Positions 1 to 7,166 of a DNA stretch of 37,546 nucleotides are shown piece by piece. The stretch lies in contig JAHFPT010000037.1 of NCBI GenBank assembly GCA_023266625.1, forward strand, positions 1-37,546, given 5' to 3'. The notes under the pieces were generated by a model. The model searched no databases, was not told the origin of the DNA, and saw only the letters and a list, made by a program, of their open reading frames with translations. Source of the DNA: Novosphingobium sp. (GTDB taxonomy: Bacteria; Pseudomonadota; Alphaproteobacteria; Sphingomonadales; Sphingomonadaceae). The first letter of the stretch is position 1. Each line of letters begins with the position of its first letter. The translations under genes were made by a program, and so were the position numbers.

Positions 1-2
1 AT

Positions 3-740
3 AGCGAGCAATTGTTTACGCTTGCCTCGAATTTCACTGCCGCGACCGGCGCAGCTACGGTCACACCAGAACTTCTGCTGCGGCTCGATGATTCGATCCG
101 CACGATGAATCATATCTTCAGCGACCTGATCGCGGAACGCCAAGCGGCACCACGCGACGACATGATTTCCGCGCTCGTTCATGCACGCGACGGTCTCAAC
201 CGGCTGGATGGTGACGAACTTCTGGCCTGCCTACATTCCATCATCGTAGCGGGGGTCGAGACGACGGCGCATAGCCTGGCAAACGGGCTGGTTGAACTGG
301 TCCGGCATCCAGAGGTTGCCACACAGGTCGAAGGGAACGAAGAACGCGCCCTGCCTGTGGTCACCGAGATGCTGCGCTATCCCGGAACGACAAAGTGCAT
401 GACCCGCCTCGCGGGGGAGGACTTCGACTGGCATGGCCATGAGATCAAAAAGGGCGATCTCGTGTGGATCATGATTGCCGGCGCCAACCTGGATCCTGAA
501 GTCTTTGCAGATGCGCGCAGCCTTCAGCCGGACCGGGACAACTCTGCCGCGATGAGCTTTGGCCCGGGCCTGCACCATTGTGTCGGCCATTTGCTGACCC
601 GCACTGAGCAGGCGGTATTCTTCGCAAGGGCTTTCGAGAGGTTCCGCATCACACTCCTGAGCGATGACCTGAGCTTCCACCCAAGTTACATCTTCCGGGG
701 GTATCGCGAACTGCCGGTGCGGTTCGAGGCCAAAGCGTGA
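3..740 (+). CDS. Cytochrome P450, C-terminal part (5' end outside window)
   Basis: The frame is open from the window edge, so this is the last ~245 residues of a roughly 400-residue bacterial class I P450, a soluble haem monooxygenase fed by a ferredoxin. Visible marks are the I-helix oxygen-activation motif AGVETTA, the K-helix E-x-x-R (EMLR), and the haem-ligand loop FGPGLHHCVG with the thiolate Cys. The TTG at position 12 is an internal codon, not a credible start. The substrate cannot be read from the sequence. No ferredoxin or ferredoxin reductase gene lies nearby. The gene ends 86 bp from the convergent kinase gene. Family assignment is very sure. Confidence 0.93.
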   Translation, partial: SEQLFTLASNFTAATGAATVTPELLLRLDDSIRTMNHIFSDLIAERQAAPRDDMISALVHARDGLNRLDGDELLACLHSIIVAGVETTAHSLANGLVELVRHPEVATQVEGNEERALPVVTEMLRYPGTTKCMTRLAGEDFDWHGHEIKKGDLVWIMIAGANLDPEVFADARSLQPDRDNSAAMSFGPGLHHCVGHLLTRTEQAVFFARAFERFRITLLSDDLSFHPSYIFRGYRELPVRFEAKA

Positions 741-825
741 CACCACGACAATTCCCGAGCCACTTTCAACGTCTTCGACGCGAATTGGCAGTTCGGCGTC
801 TTGCGATGGCCGAAGTGCTCGAAAT

Positions 826-1641
826 TTACACGATCAAAGGGCGTCGATGTGGGTCCAGCGGCACAACCAGATCGGCTCTTGACGGCATTTCGGACAGGAT
901 GTGCCGGGTCAGCCGTTCGAAGTGGCTGACGAAACGCGTGATTGCAGCGGTGTCCATCAGCCTATCGATCGGTCGCCCGCTTTTCAGCAGCGACTGACGC
1001 AAGGTTTCTTCCTGTTCGTTGCGCCACTGCACCACGATCTCGAAACCGGGGGCCTGAAGCAGGACAAGGGAATCGATCCTTGCAAACAAAGCCTGATAGC
1101 CTTGTCCCAGGGACGCGTTGACGTAAGTGCGCCAGATCGCTGCCGGGTCGTCGGAAGACTCCAGTCGATTGATCGGGATGCGCAACTCATCCGGGTGCTG
1201 GGCAATCGCTCCAATGCACCAGCCTTCGAATAGTATGACATCAAAGGGGCCGACGGCCCGAGTCCAGTTCGTCCGGAGCGCGCGATCATCGGCGGCCTTG
1301 TCAAAGGCTGGTACGTCCACAGGTTCGTGCCCGCCGAGCCTATCGAGTATAGCTGTTCCAATCGCCACGTCGTGCGTGCCCGGCACGCCCCTGACGCCAA
1401 GCAACGGATGGATTTCGCGTGCGAGTTCGGCGCGTTCTGCCCGTGGCAGGTAGATGTCGTCCAACGACAGCGAAAAAGTGCGCAGCCCGACCTGCTCAAG
1501 CTGGTTCGCGAGCGCCGTTACGAGCGTGGTCTTCCCGCTACCCTGTGCGCCGCAGATACCGAAGACGAGCGGACGTTTGGGAGTTTTGCGGACGCGATCG
1601 AGCACATGGTTCTCGACGATATCGACTGTTTCACGCGACAC
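826..1641 (-). CDS. Glycerate-kinase-like P-loop kinase
   Basis: 271 residues. A Walker A loop GAQGSGKTT lies at about 31-39, followed by SLSLDDIYLP and later VILFEGWCIG, the pattern of the P-loop kinase family that holds plant-type D-glycerate 3-kinase and yeast YGR205w. It probably phosphorylates D-glycerate to 3-phosphoglycerate in the cytosol. The start ATG lies inside the end of the upstream reductase gene (11 bp overlap), so translation is probably coupled. The pair would turn hydroxypyruvate or tartronate-type intermediates into 3-phosphoglycerate. Pantothenate- or uridine-kinase-like activity is a less likely alternative because the neighbour fits glycerate so well. Confidence 0.85.
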   Translation of the reverse strand: MSRETVDIVENHVLDRVRKTPKRPLVFGICGAQGSGKTTLVTALANQLEQVGLRTFSLSLDDIYLPRAERAELAREIHPLLGVRGVPGTHDVAIGTAILDRLGGHEPVDVPAFDKAADDRALRTNWTRAVGPFDVILFEGWCIGAIAQHPDELRIPINRLESSDDPAAIWRTYVNASLGQGYQALFARIDSLVLLQAPGFEIVVQWRNEQEETLRQSLLKSGRPIDRLMDTAAITRFVSHFERLTRHILSEMPSRADLVVPLDPHRRPLIV

Positions 1642-2605
1642 GGTCTGGCAACTCGGCTCCGTTCAGAAAAGCTTCAACGTTGGACGCAGCGCAAAGGCCC
1701 ATCCGCGTGCGCGTTTCTATGGTTGCACTGCCAAGGTGCGGAAGCAGGACCGCGTTGTCGAGTAGCATCAGCTCAGGTGAAACGGCTGGTTCGGCCTCAA
1801 ACACGTCGAGACCGGCTGCCCAGATGCGATGCTCGGAAAGCGCTTTGGCAAGTGCGGCTTCATCCACCACCGTACCGCGCGCCGTGTTGATCAATATGGC
1901 GGTCGGCTTCATCAAGGACAGCACCTGCGCGTCGATCAGGTGGCGGGTCGCTTCCCCGCCGGGGCAATGCAGCGACAGGATATCGACGTCCGTCGCCATG
2001 CGCTCCAGCGATTCATACCACTCAGCATCGAACGACTCTTCGGTTTTGCAATCTGCGCGGCGACGACCGTGGTACGCGATCGTCAATCCGAATGCTCGAG
2101 CACGCGATGCGGAAGCCTGTGCGATGCGGCCAAAGCCGACAAGCCCAAGGACTTTGCCTGCAAGTTCCTGACCCATCAGATGCGTGGGACGCCATCCTGT
2201 CCAATTGGCTGCACGAAGTTCGCGCTCACCTTCTCCGGCCCGGCGTGAGGTCATGAGTATCAGGGTCAGCGCAAGATCTGCGGTGGCCTCCGTCAACACG
2301 CCCGGCGTGTTGGTCACAGCGATTCCTGCCGCCTTGGCCGCAGGGACGTTTATGTGATCGACACCCACGCCAAAATTGGCGAGCAAGCGCACCCGCGCGC
2401 CGGGGACACTGAAAACGTCCGGGGCGATGCGGTCGGACACCGTAGGGCAGATGATGTCGAATTGCGTGATCGCGGCGCGCCATTCTGCCGTCGTGAGTTG
2501 CTGATCTTGGGCATTGGCCGTGACATCGCATAGTCCGCGCAAGCGCGATTCCGCCGCTTCAGGCCATCGCCTGGTCAGAAGTAGCCGGAGTGGCGAGTTC
2601 GCCAT
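1631..2605 (-). CDS. D-2-hydroxyacid dehydrogenase (glyoxylate/hydroxypyruvate reductase type)
   Basis: 324 residues, normal for the family. The Rossmann motif is seen as VGFGRIA (157-162, with Ala in place of the third Gly of GxGxxG), with catalytic Arg242 in NTARGTVVDE, Glu271 in DVFEAEP and His289 in LLPHLGSAT. It probably reduces hydroxypyruvate or glyoxylate with NAD(P)H to D-glycerate or glycolate. It is the first gene of a two-gene minus-strand unit with the overlapping glycerate-kinase-like gene. The ATG at 2605 follows a short region with no strong ribosome site. Substrate preference within the family is not decided by sequence alone. Confidence 0.88.
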   Translation of the reverse strand: MANSPLRLLLTRRWPEAAESRLRGLCDVTANAQDQQLTTAEWRAAITQFDIICPTVSDRIAPDVFSVPGARVRLLANFGVGVDHINVPAAKAAGIAVTNTPGVLTEATADLALTLILMTSRRAGEGERELRAANWTGWRPTHLMGQELAGKVLGLVGFGRIAQASASRARAFGLTIAYHGRRRADCKTEESFDAEWYESLERMATDVDILSLHCPGGEATRHLIDAQVLSLMKPTAILINTARGTVVDEAALAKALSEHRIWAAGLDVFEAEPAVSPELMLLDNAVLLPHLGSATIETRTRMGLCAASNVEAFLNGAELPDRVA

Positions 2606-3253
2606 ATCAATCGTCCTATCAACAGCAAATGGAGTGTACTTCTGTCCGTTTTACGCAGTCATTCCTGTCGTTTAGCGCTTTCTCGTCTTGGCGGCATGCT
2701 ACTTGATTTTGACCCGACCCCGACCAATCCGGACAGTGTCGTTGCGCATGCCTGCGGCCGATTGGGAGACAGGTGCCTCCCGCTCGTCAAGATCGGATTC
2801 TAGGAATATCGCGCGCTCCACTGCTTCACAAATCCTCCGCTGCGACAATTCAGACGACTATCGCTGACCACACAGCATTTGATGGCCATAACGTCATTTA
2901 TCTAACGACGATAGACAATCTTATTTTGCGGGTCAATGTGAAGCACTGCCGTGGACAAGGCCGGTCATATGAAGCCCGCCTGAGCGGATCGGCGCCCAGC
3001 AGCGTAAGCTTGTCGGGTCCGCGCTCAGTATCTGGACGCGCCGGGCGGTCGCGGCGATACGCCTTGATTGCATGATGCGAGCCGGGCCCCGCGCCACAGA
3101 CTTTCAGAAACAATATTCGGGTGTAGCGCCTAAAGCATACATTGATTGTTTTGAACGCCGCTTTCAGATGAGCAATCCTCTTAAGCCGCTGTGCAGATAA
3201 ACCGAGCCACCTCTTTCGCAGAGAAAGAATGAATGGCGTATTCTTCCGAACTT
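2606..3253. other. Gene-poor stretch before the tRNA remnant
   Basis: About 650 bp with lower GC than its neighbours. I see no recognisable protein family in either strand. The longest open frames read as shadows with no motif. It probably contains the promoter of the minus-strand reductase/kinase unit and the outer flank of the integration scar at 3254. Confidence 0.4.
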
Positions 3254-3299
3254 CTTGCCAAGGTTGGGGTAGAGGGTTCGAATCCCTTCGCCCGCTCCA
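3254..3299 (+). repeat. 3' half of a tRNA-Gly(GCC) gene, probable att site remnant
   Basis: The sequence reads as the anticodon loop with GCC (TTGCCAA, 3255-3261), the 3' anticodon stem GGTTG (3262-3266), a 5-nt variable loop, the T-arm GAGGG-TTCGAAT-CCCTT (3272-3288), the acceptor strand CGCCCGC (3289-3295), a T discriminator and CCA (3297-3299). The 5' half (acceptor GCGGGCG, D-arm, 5' anticodon stem) is absent upstream. Half tRNA genes that begin at the anticodon loop are the classic product of tyrosine-recombinase integration, where the element carries the 3' half as its att copy. It is not a functional tRNA gene. Confidence 0.8.
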
Positions 3300-3325
3300 A
3301 TATTTCAACCACTTATGCCGATTTT

Positions 3326-3363
3326 TACGTTACCTAGTCGCAGCCAGGTAACGTAGAGGTAAC
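3326..3363 (+). promoter_or_regulatory. Cluster of AGGTAAC sites beside the att remnant
   Basis: A perfect 10-bp inverted repeat, TACGTTACCT (3326-3335) and AGGTAACGTA (3346-3355) with a 10-nt loop, is followed by another direct AGGTAAC (3357-3363). Three copies of the same heptamer lie 27-64 bp from the tRNA end. Their position suits integrase or excisionase arm sites. A simple stem-loop is the alternative. No binding protein is proven. Confidence 0.4.
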
Positions 3364-3494
3364 ATGCGTCGCTATGGCGCACGATGCGCAGCCGTGCGCC
3401 CGCTTGCGACTCCCCACGATCCTGATAGCGGCGCCTCACCTCGGGGTTTGTCGTAACCGGGGCATCGCGATGCTCACTTCATGGGAACATCGTG

Positions 3495-3695
3495 ATGAGG
3501 ATACTATCAAAGCGTCAGCTCAAGGAGCTTGTTCTGTACTCACCGCAGCACATCGCACGATTGGAACGGGCCGGGCTATTCCCCAAGCGGGTACACCTTG
3601 GTCCTAGCCGAGTGGGATGGGTTGAGGCTGAAGTGCTCGACTGGCTCCAAAAACGGTTGGATCGTCGAGAAGCGCCTAGCCGACACTCCTTCTGA
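3495..3695 (+). CDS. AlpA-like small helix-turn-helix regulator/excisionase
   Basis: 66 residues from the ATG at 3495 (a GTG one codon earlier is also possible). The order of a helix-turn-helix (SKRQLKELVLYSPQHIARLE), a wing-like LFPKRVHLGPSRVGW and a closing EAEVLDWLQKR helix is that of the AlpA/MerR-like DNA-binding proteins that regulate integrase genes or act as excisionases in prophages and integrative elements. It lies 196 bp inside the tRNA-Gly remnant, as expected for an element end, but no integrase gene remains. The stop codon lies inside the first copy of a 17-bp tandem repeat. Confidence 0.75.
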   Translation: MRILSKRQLKELVLYSPQHIARLERAGLFPKRVHLGPSRVGWVEAEVLDWLQKRLDRREAPSRHSF

Positions 3696-3721
3696 AGGAG
3701 CGGGCCTTCTGAAGGAGCGGG
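3688..3721 (+). repeat. 17-bp perfect tandem duplication
   Basis: The 17-bp unit CCTTCTGAAGGAGCGGG occurs twice head to tail (3688-3704, 3705-3721). Each unit contains the palindrome CCTTCTGAAGG. It overlaps the stop codon of the AlpA-like gene and touches the following hairpin. Confidence 0.7.
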
Positions 3722-3747
3722 TGGCCGGGTTTGCAAGCCCGGTCACC
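3718..3747 (+). terminator. Strong hairpin after the AlpA-like gene
   Basis: An 11-bp stem GGGTGGCCGGG / CCCGGTCACCC (one G-U pair) closes an 8-nt loop. It follows the AlpA-like gene directly and probably ends its transcript, although only a weak T-rich stretch follows, so factor-independent termination is uncertain. Confidence 0.45.
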
Positions 3748-3833
3748 CATTCATCTAACTTGATTGGGGCACACTGCTCATTGGGCAAGCGCCAAGTGTT
3801 GCAACTCAGCTCACAGTACGGCTGAATGATGTC

Positions 3834-4030
3834 ATGAAATATTTTGAAACTTCCATGCCCAAAAATAATAATGTTTCGCGCCTGTTTCGCAATCTGACTG
3901 ATGAGGAGGTGCGCGACCCAGACGTACTGTCGTCACTTGCTGCTTAGGGTTGGTCAAATTCAATTACTTGGGATATTTTGCTTCAGTCGGATCGCATCCT
4001 GCTTTTGTCAGAAGCCGGATCAGGCAAGAC
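3834..4030 (+). pseudogene. Relic of a NACHT/STAND-like P-loop ATPase, 5' end only
   Basis: Reading from the ATG at 3834, a 37-codon frame ends at an amber codon (3945-3947), but the same frame continues to ITWDILLQSDRILLLSEAGS and GKT. The hydrophobic strand followed by EAGSGKT is a Walker A loop of the type seen in large NACHT/STAND-like ATPases, many of them in accessory or defence islands. The coding signal stops a few codons later at about 4030, where the sequence switches to the truncated amidohydrolase on the opposite strand. So the gene lost nearly all of its length and has an in-frame stop. This region is AT-richer than its surroundings, as imported genes often are. Family call is moderate, decay is clear. 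Confidence 0.6.
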
Positions 4031-4373
4031 ATATGTCCTCCACCCCCTCCATCAGTGCGATCAATCGGGACCGGTCATCCTTCAGGCAGGGGGCGAAGCC
4101 CACGCCGCAATTGCCGGTCACGACGGTGGGGACCCCGTGGGAAGATGAGGGTGCGAGCCTGTTTCCCCAGGTCACGTGTCCGTCGTAATGGGTGTGGACA
4201 TCGACGAAGCCCGGTGTAACGAATTTGCCGGTAGCGTCGATTTCCTCGGCCCCACGCTCGTCGACCGTGCCGACCTTCGCGATCCGGCCGTCTTGTATGG
4301 CAACATCCACGATGCGCGGCGGCGCGCCGCTGCCATCGACAACCCACCCGCCGCGTATGACAAGATTGAACAT
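4020..4373 (-). pseudogene. Truncated N-acyl-D-amino-acid deacylase-type amidohydrolase
   Basis: 117 residues of an N-terminus that in the family runs to about 500-580 residues. It begins with the composite-domain start MFNLVIRGGWVVDGSG, then has the metal-binding H-x-H at 60/62 (DVHTHYDGHVTW) and a conserved GVPTVVTGNCGVGFAPC stretch. The reading breaks after LIALMEGVEDI and ends three foreign codons later, at the joint with the ATPase relic. The remaining metal ligands and catalytic Asp are lost, so no activity is expected. It diverges from the MFS gene across a 183-bp spacer that may keep its promoter. Confidence 0.82.
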
Positions 4374-4556
4374 TCAGCCGGATCCTCTACTCTGCCGTTG
4401 GCACCCTGGACGCACAAAGAGATTACCATAAAGGCATCGTCGGTGTCACGGTCGCACTGCGGAGACCCGGCGCGACCGGGTGATTTCCGCAAGACGCTTG
4501 CGAAAATCCGCGCCGCCGCCATAGACAATCATATAAACAACTAGAATGAGGCGATA

Positions 4557-5897
4557 GTGGGCGACAGTACCAACAGCGTATTCGAACGGGAGTGTGATGT
4601 GGACGCAGCAGTGATGGACGAGCGCCCGGCGGTGCCACCGGATGTCCCCGCTGGCACGACCGGCCACCGCAATCCGTGGGGCGTGCTGCTCGTGCTCCTG
4701 CTGATCGGCATCCTGAATTACATCGACCGGGGGCTGCCCGGCATCCTGGCAGAACCAATCCGGAGGGAACTGGGCCTCTCCGACACCATACTCGGCGTGA
4801 TCAACGGCTTTGGCTTCCTGCTTGTCTATGCGGTTTCCGGCATTCCCATTTCCCGGATGGCCGATAGCGGTCGCCATGCCGCTGTGATCACCGGTTCGCT
4901 CATGATCTGGAGCCTGATGACCCTGCTGGGCAGCTTCGTGCGTAATGGCTGGCAGTTCGGGTTTACCCGGCTGGGGGTCGCCATGGGCGAAGCAGGCAGC
5001 ACACCGGCATCCCATGCCTTTATCTCGAGCAACTTCAGAGTCGAGAAGCGGGCAAGGGCGCTCGCTATCCTGGCCCTGGGAGGCGCTCTCGGCTCGATGA
5101 CCGGGCTGGTCGCGGGTGGTTATCTCTCCTCCCTGCTGGGCTGGCGTGGAACTTTCGCGCTGATGGGGTTGCTTGGGCTGGTCATCGCCCCGTTCGCCTA
5201 CCTTGTGTTGCGCCGGCATGCCGCCGTCGTTCAGGCATCGGCCAGCACCGCTGATACGGGGCGCTGGACCGACCTGTTCCAAACCCGCAGCGGAGCGCTT
5301 GTCGTGGCCGGGGGATCGCTGGTCGCGACGGCCGCTTACGCCAACCTCGCCTTCGCTCCCGCCTTCCTGATGCGCGTGCACGACTTGACGATCGCGCAGA
5401 CCGGAATCCAGCTCGGCCTGGCGACCGGTGCATCCGGAATGTTTGCGCTGCTGTTCACCGCATGGCTTGCCGACTGGCTGGGCAAAACCGATCCCCTGTG
5501 GACCCTGCGTGTGCTGGTGGGCACGATGGTGCTGGCTACGCCGGTGCTGACCACCGGTTACCTGATCGGGGACAACGTCGTGGCAATCGCCTGCATCGCG
5601 TTCGGCGCTGCTTGTCTGAACAGCTATCTTACGCTGACAGTCGTCGCGCTATATCGACTGGTTTCCGCCAACGTGCGTGCCCGCACCTCGGCTACGCTGC
5701 TATTCTCAACCGCGCTGTTCGGGGGAGCCGGACCACTTTTCGTCGGGCTGTTGAGCGATGCCTTGAAACCAAGCTTTGGCGAGACTGCGCTGGGCTACGC
5801 GATGCTGCTGGTCCCGGCGCTCACATTCCTGGCGTCGCTCACCTATGCTGCCGCTTCCAGGACCTATCGCAGCGACATGGCGCGCGTGGCAGGGTGA
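4557..5897 (+). CDS. MFS permease (spinster-like), organic acid uptake or export
   Basis: 446 residues with about 12 hydrophobic helices in two bundles, in the inner membrane. The N-terminal helix NYIDRGLPGILAEPI and the loop 2-3 motif ISRMADSGRHAAV are those of spinster/ACS-type major facilitator proteins, which often import aromatic or steroid-like acids in sphingomonads. The start is the GTG at 4557 with GAGG five bases upstream; a GTG/ATG further in (DVDAAVMDERP) is less well placed. It stands first in a run of plus-strand catabolic genes, but 388 bp of relic-bearing DNA separates it from the next. Transport direction and substrate are unknown. Confidence 0.88.
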   Translation: MGDSTNSVFERECDVDAAVMDERPAVPPDVPAGTTGHRNPWGVLLVLLLIGILNYIDRGLPGILAEPIRRELGLSDTILGVINGFGFLLVYAVSGIPISRMADSGRHAAVITGSLMIWSLMTLLGSFVRNGWQFGFTRLGVAMGEAGSTPASHAFISSNFRVEKRARALAILALGGALGSMTGLVAGGYLSSLLGWRGTFALMGLLGLVIAPFAYLVLRRHAAVVQASASTADTGRWTDLFQTRSGALVVAGGSLVATAAYANLAFAPAFLMRVHDLTIAQTGIQLGLATGASGMFALLFTAWLADWLGKTDPLWTLRVLVGTMVLATPVLTTGYLIGDNVVAIACIAFGAACLNSYLTLTVVALYRLVSANVRARTSATLLFSTALFGGAGPLFVGLLSDALKPSFGETALGYAMLLVPALTFLASLTYAAASRTYRSDMARVAG

Positions 5898-5924
5898 GCG
5901 GCACCGTGGCGCGCAGAGACTGTT

Positions 5925-6010
5925 ATGCTTGAAGCTGATTATGTCATCGTCGGCGCGCATAGGCTTGTCGCTTGCCCGGAGATTGATCGCGGGGACGATT
6001 GTCCGGCACC
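5925..6010 (+). pseudogene. Frameshifted start of an FAD-dependent (GMC-like) oxidoreductase
   Basis: The frame from the ATG at 5925 reads MLEADYVIVGA, the first strand and turn of an FAD-binding Rossmann fold. The next frame continues IGLSLARRLIAG, which is what follows GAGSA in such proteins. The two halves meet near 5957 and the similarity fades by about 6010. I read this as the decayed first ~25 codons of an FAD oxidoreductase, perhaps of the choline-dehydrogenase/GMC type. The stretch is short, so the family call is tentative. Confidence 0.4.
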
Positions 6011-6285
6011 GGCTTCGGACATCCGTCGCGACCGGGCAATCGGGAATGCCTGTCGAGCCGCCGGGGCGATATCGGACGGCATGCATCCTCGTTGGCCCTC
6101 GCCCACTGCCACAGCGCGACTCGGTCATTGACCCGTATCGTGAAACAGTTAGATAAATGCGCAGCTTGGCAACCTTGCTTTGAGGTGCGAACCCCATTCT
6201 TGAGGTGCTGACAACGTCGCGGCCGCGCGGTCGCAGCGTAGTACGGATCGAAAACTGATTGCAATTTTACCCTGGGGAGGGGTCA
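6011..6285. other. Spacer without recognisable gene
   Basis: Several overlapping short frames occupy this stretch but none shows a motif, so I read it as the debris of the oxidoreductase relic plus the leader of the SDR gene that starts at 6286. No clear promoter was found. Confidence 0.35.
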
Positions 6286-7065
6286 ATGGATCTTACCAAT
6301 GCATCCGCAATCGTCACTGGCGGAGCCGGTGGTTTTGGCGCGGCAACCGCACGCCGGCTGGCAAAAATGGGCGCAAAGGTCGTGCTGGCCGACGTTGCCG
6401 AAGAACGCGCCCGGGCGCTGGTTGAGGAGCTCGGCAACGGCTCGGTCTTCGTGCGCACCGACATCTATGATGAATCGACCATCGCGGAAGCCGTCGCCAC
6501 GGCGGCAAAGCTCGCGCCGCTGCGTGCGGCAGTCGTCGTACATGGTGCGCCTCAGCCGAAGGAACCGGGCGGCCGGGTCATCGGCCGAGACGGTGCGCGC
6601 CTCGCCGTGGGCAATTTCCGCCATATGGTCGAATCCTACTTGGTCGCCGCCTATGCCGTGACGAGCTACGCCGCAGAAGCCATGGCCCGAAACGAGCCAC
6701 TGGCATCCAACCAGCGAGGCGTCATCATCAACACCGCCTCGATCGCCGGGCTCGAAGGTCAGCCGGGGCTAGTACCCTATTCGGCGGCCAAGGGCGGGCT
6801 GGGCGCGCTGACCCTGACCCTGGCACGCGACATGGCACCGTTGGGCATTCGCGCGATGACGATCGCACCGGGCACGTTCCTGACGCTGGCTTATTCCGAG
6901 CACATGACCAACGAGCAGGCACAGGCCAAGTTCTCACCTGGCATTCCCAACCCGAAGCGGATGGGCGATCCGGAGGAATACGCCATGCTGGCGCAGCAGA
7001 TTATCGAAAATGATTTCCTCAACGGCGAGGTCATCCGCCTCGATGCCGCGCAGCGGTTCCAGTAA
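6286..7065 (+). CDS. Short-chain dehydrogenase (3-hydroxyacyl-CoA dehydrogenase type 2-like)
   Basis: 259 residues from the ATG at 6286, which has GGGGAGGGG just upstream; the longer frame from 6259 lacks a ribosome site. Classical SDR marks are the cofactor motif TGGAGGFG (11-18), Ser152, Tyr165 and Lys169 (YSAAK). The acidic residue after strand 2 (LADVAEE) favours NAD+. The insert around GAPQPKEPGGRVIGRDGARL and the ending resemble HSD10-type enzymes, which oxidise 3-hydroxyacyl-CoAs and some hydroxysteroids. It lies 101 bp before the DapB-fold dehydrogenase and is probably cotranscribed with it. Confidence 0.88.
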   Translation: MDLTNASAIVTGGAGGFGAATARRLAKMGAKVVLADVAEERARALVEELGNGSVFVRTDIYDESTIAEAVATAAKLAPLRAAVVVHGAPQPKEPGGRVIGRDGARLAVGNFRHMVESYLVAAYAVTSYAAEAMARNEPLASNQRGVIINTASIAGLEGQPGLVPYSAAKGGLGALTLTLARDMAPLGIRAMTIAPGTFLTLAYSEHMTNEQAQAKFSPGIPNPKRMGDPEEYAMLAQQIIENDFLNGEVIRLDAAQRFQ

Positions 7066-7166
7066 TTCAGCAACTGTCCAGGCCGCGCCGCCAGGAGCGG
7101 GAAATCTTGGGCCTGCGGATGCGGCCCGGCCTGCCTTTGCCGCCAATAAAGTATCAGGAGAGTGTG

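Noticed and set aside
2773..3075. 100-codon plus-strand frame before the tRNA remnant
   Set aside because: No family signal, Arg/Ser-rich shadow-like composition, no ribosome site.
3230..3299. A complete tRNA gene
   Set aside because: Only the part from the anticodon loop onward fits; the 5' acceptor strand, D-arm and 5' anticodon stem cannot be found.
2898..3308. 136-codon minus-strand frame containing RDSNPLP
   Set aside because: This is the usual false protein read across a tRNA T-arm, here the tRNA-Gly remnant.
3688..3721. CRISPR array
   Set aside because: Only two adjoining 17-bp units with no spacers and no cas genes.
4446..5381. 311-codon minus-strand frame opposite the MFS gene, rich in Gln, His and Gly
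   Set aside because: Composition is that of an antisense reading of a hydrophobic gene, with no domain.
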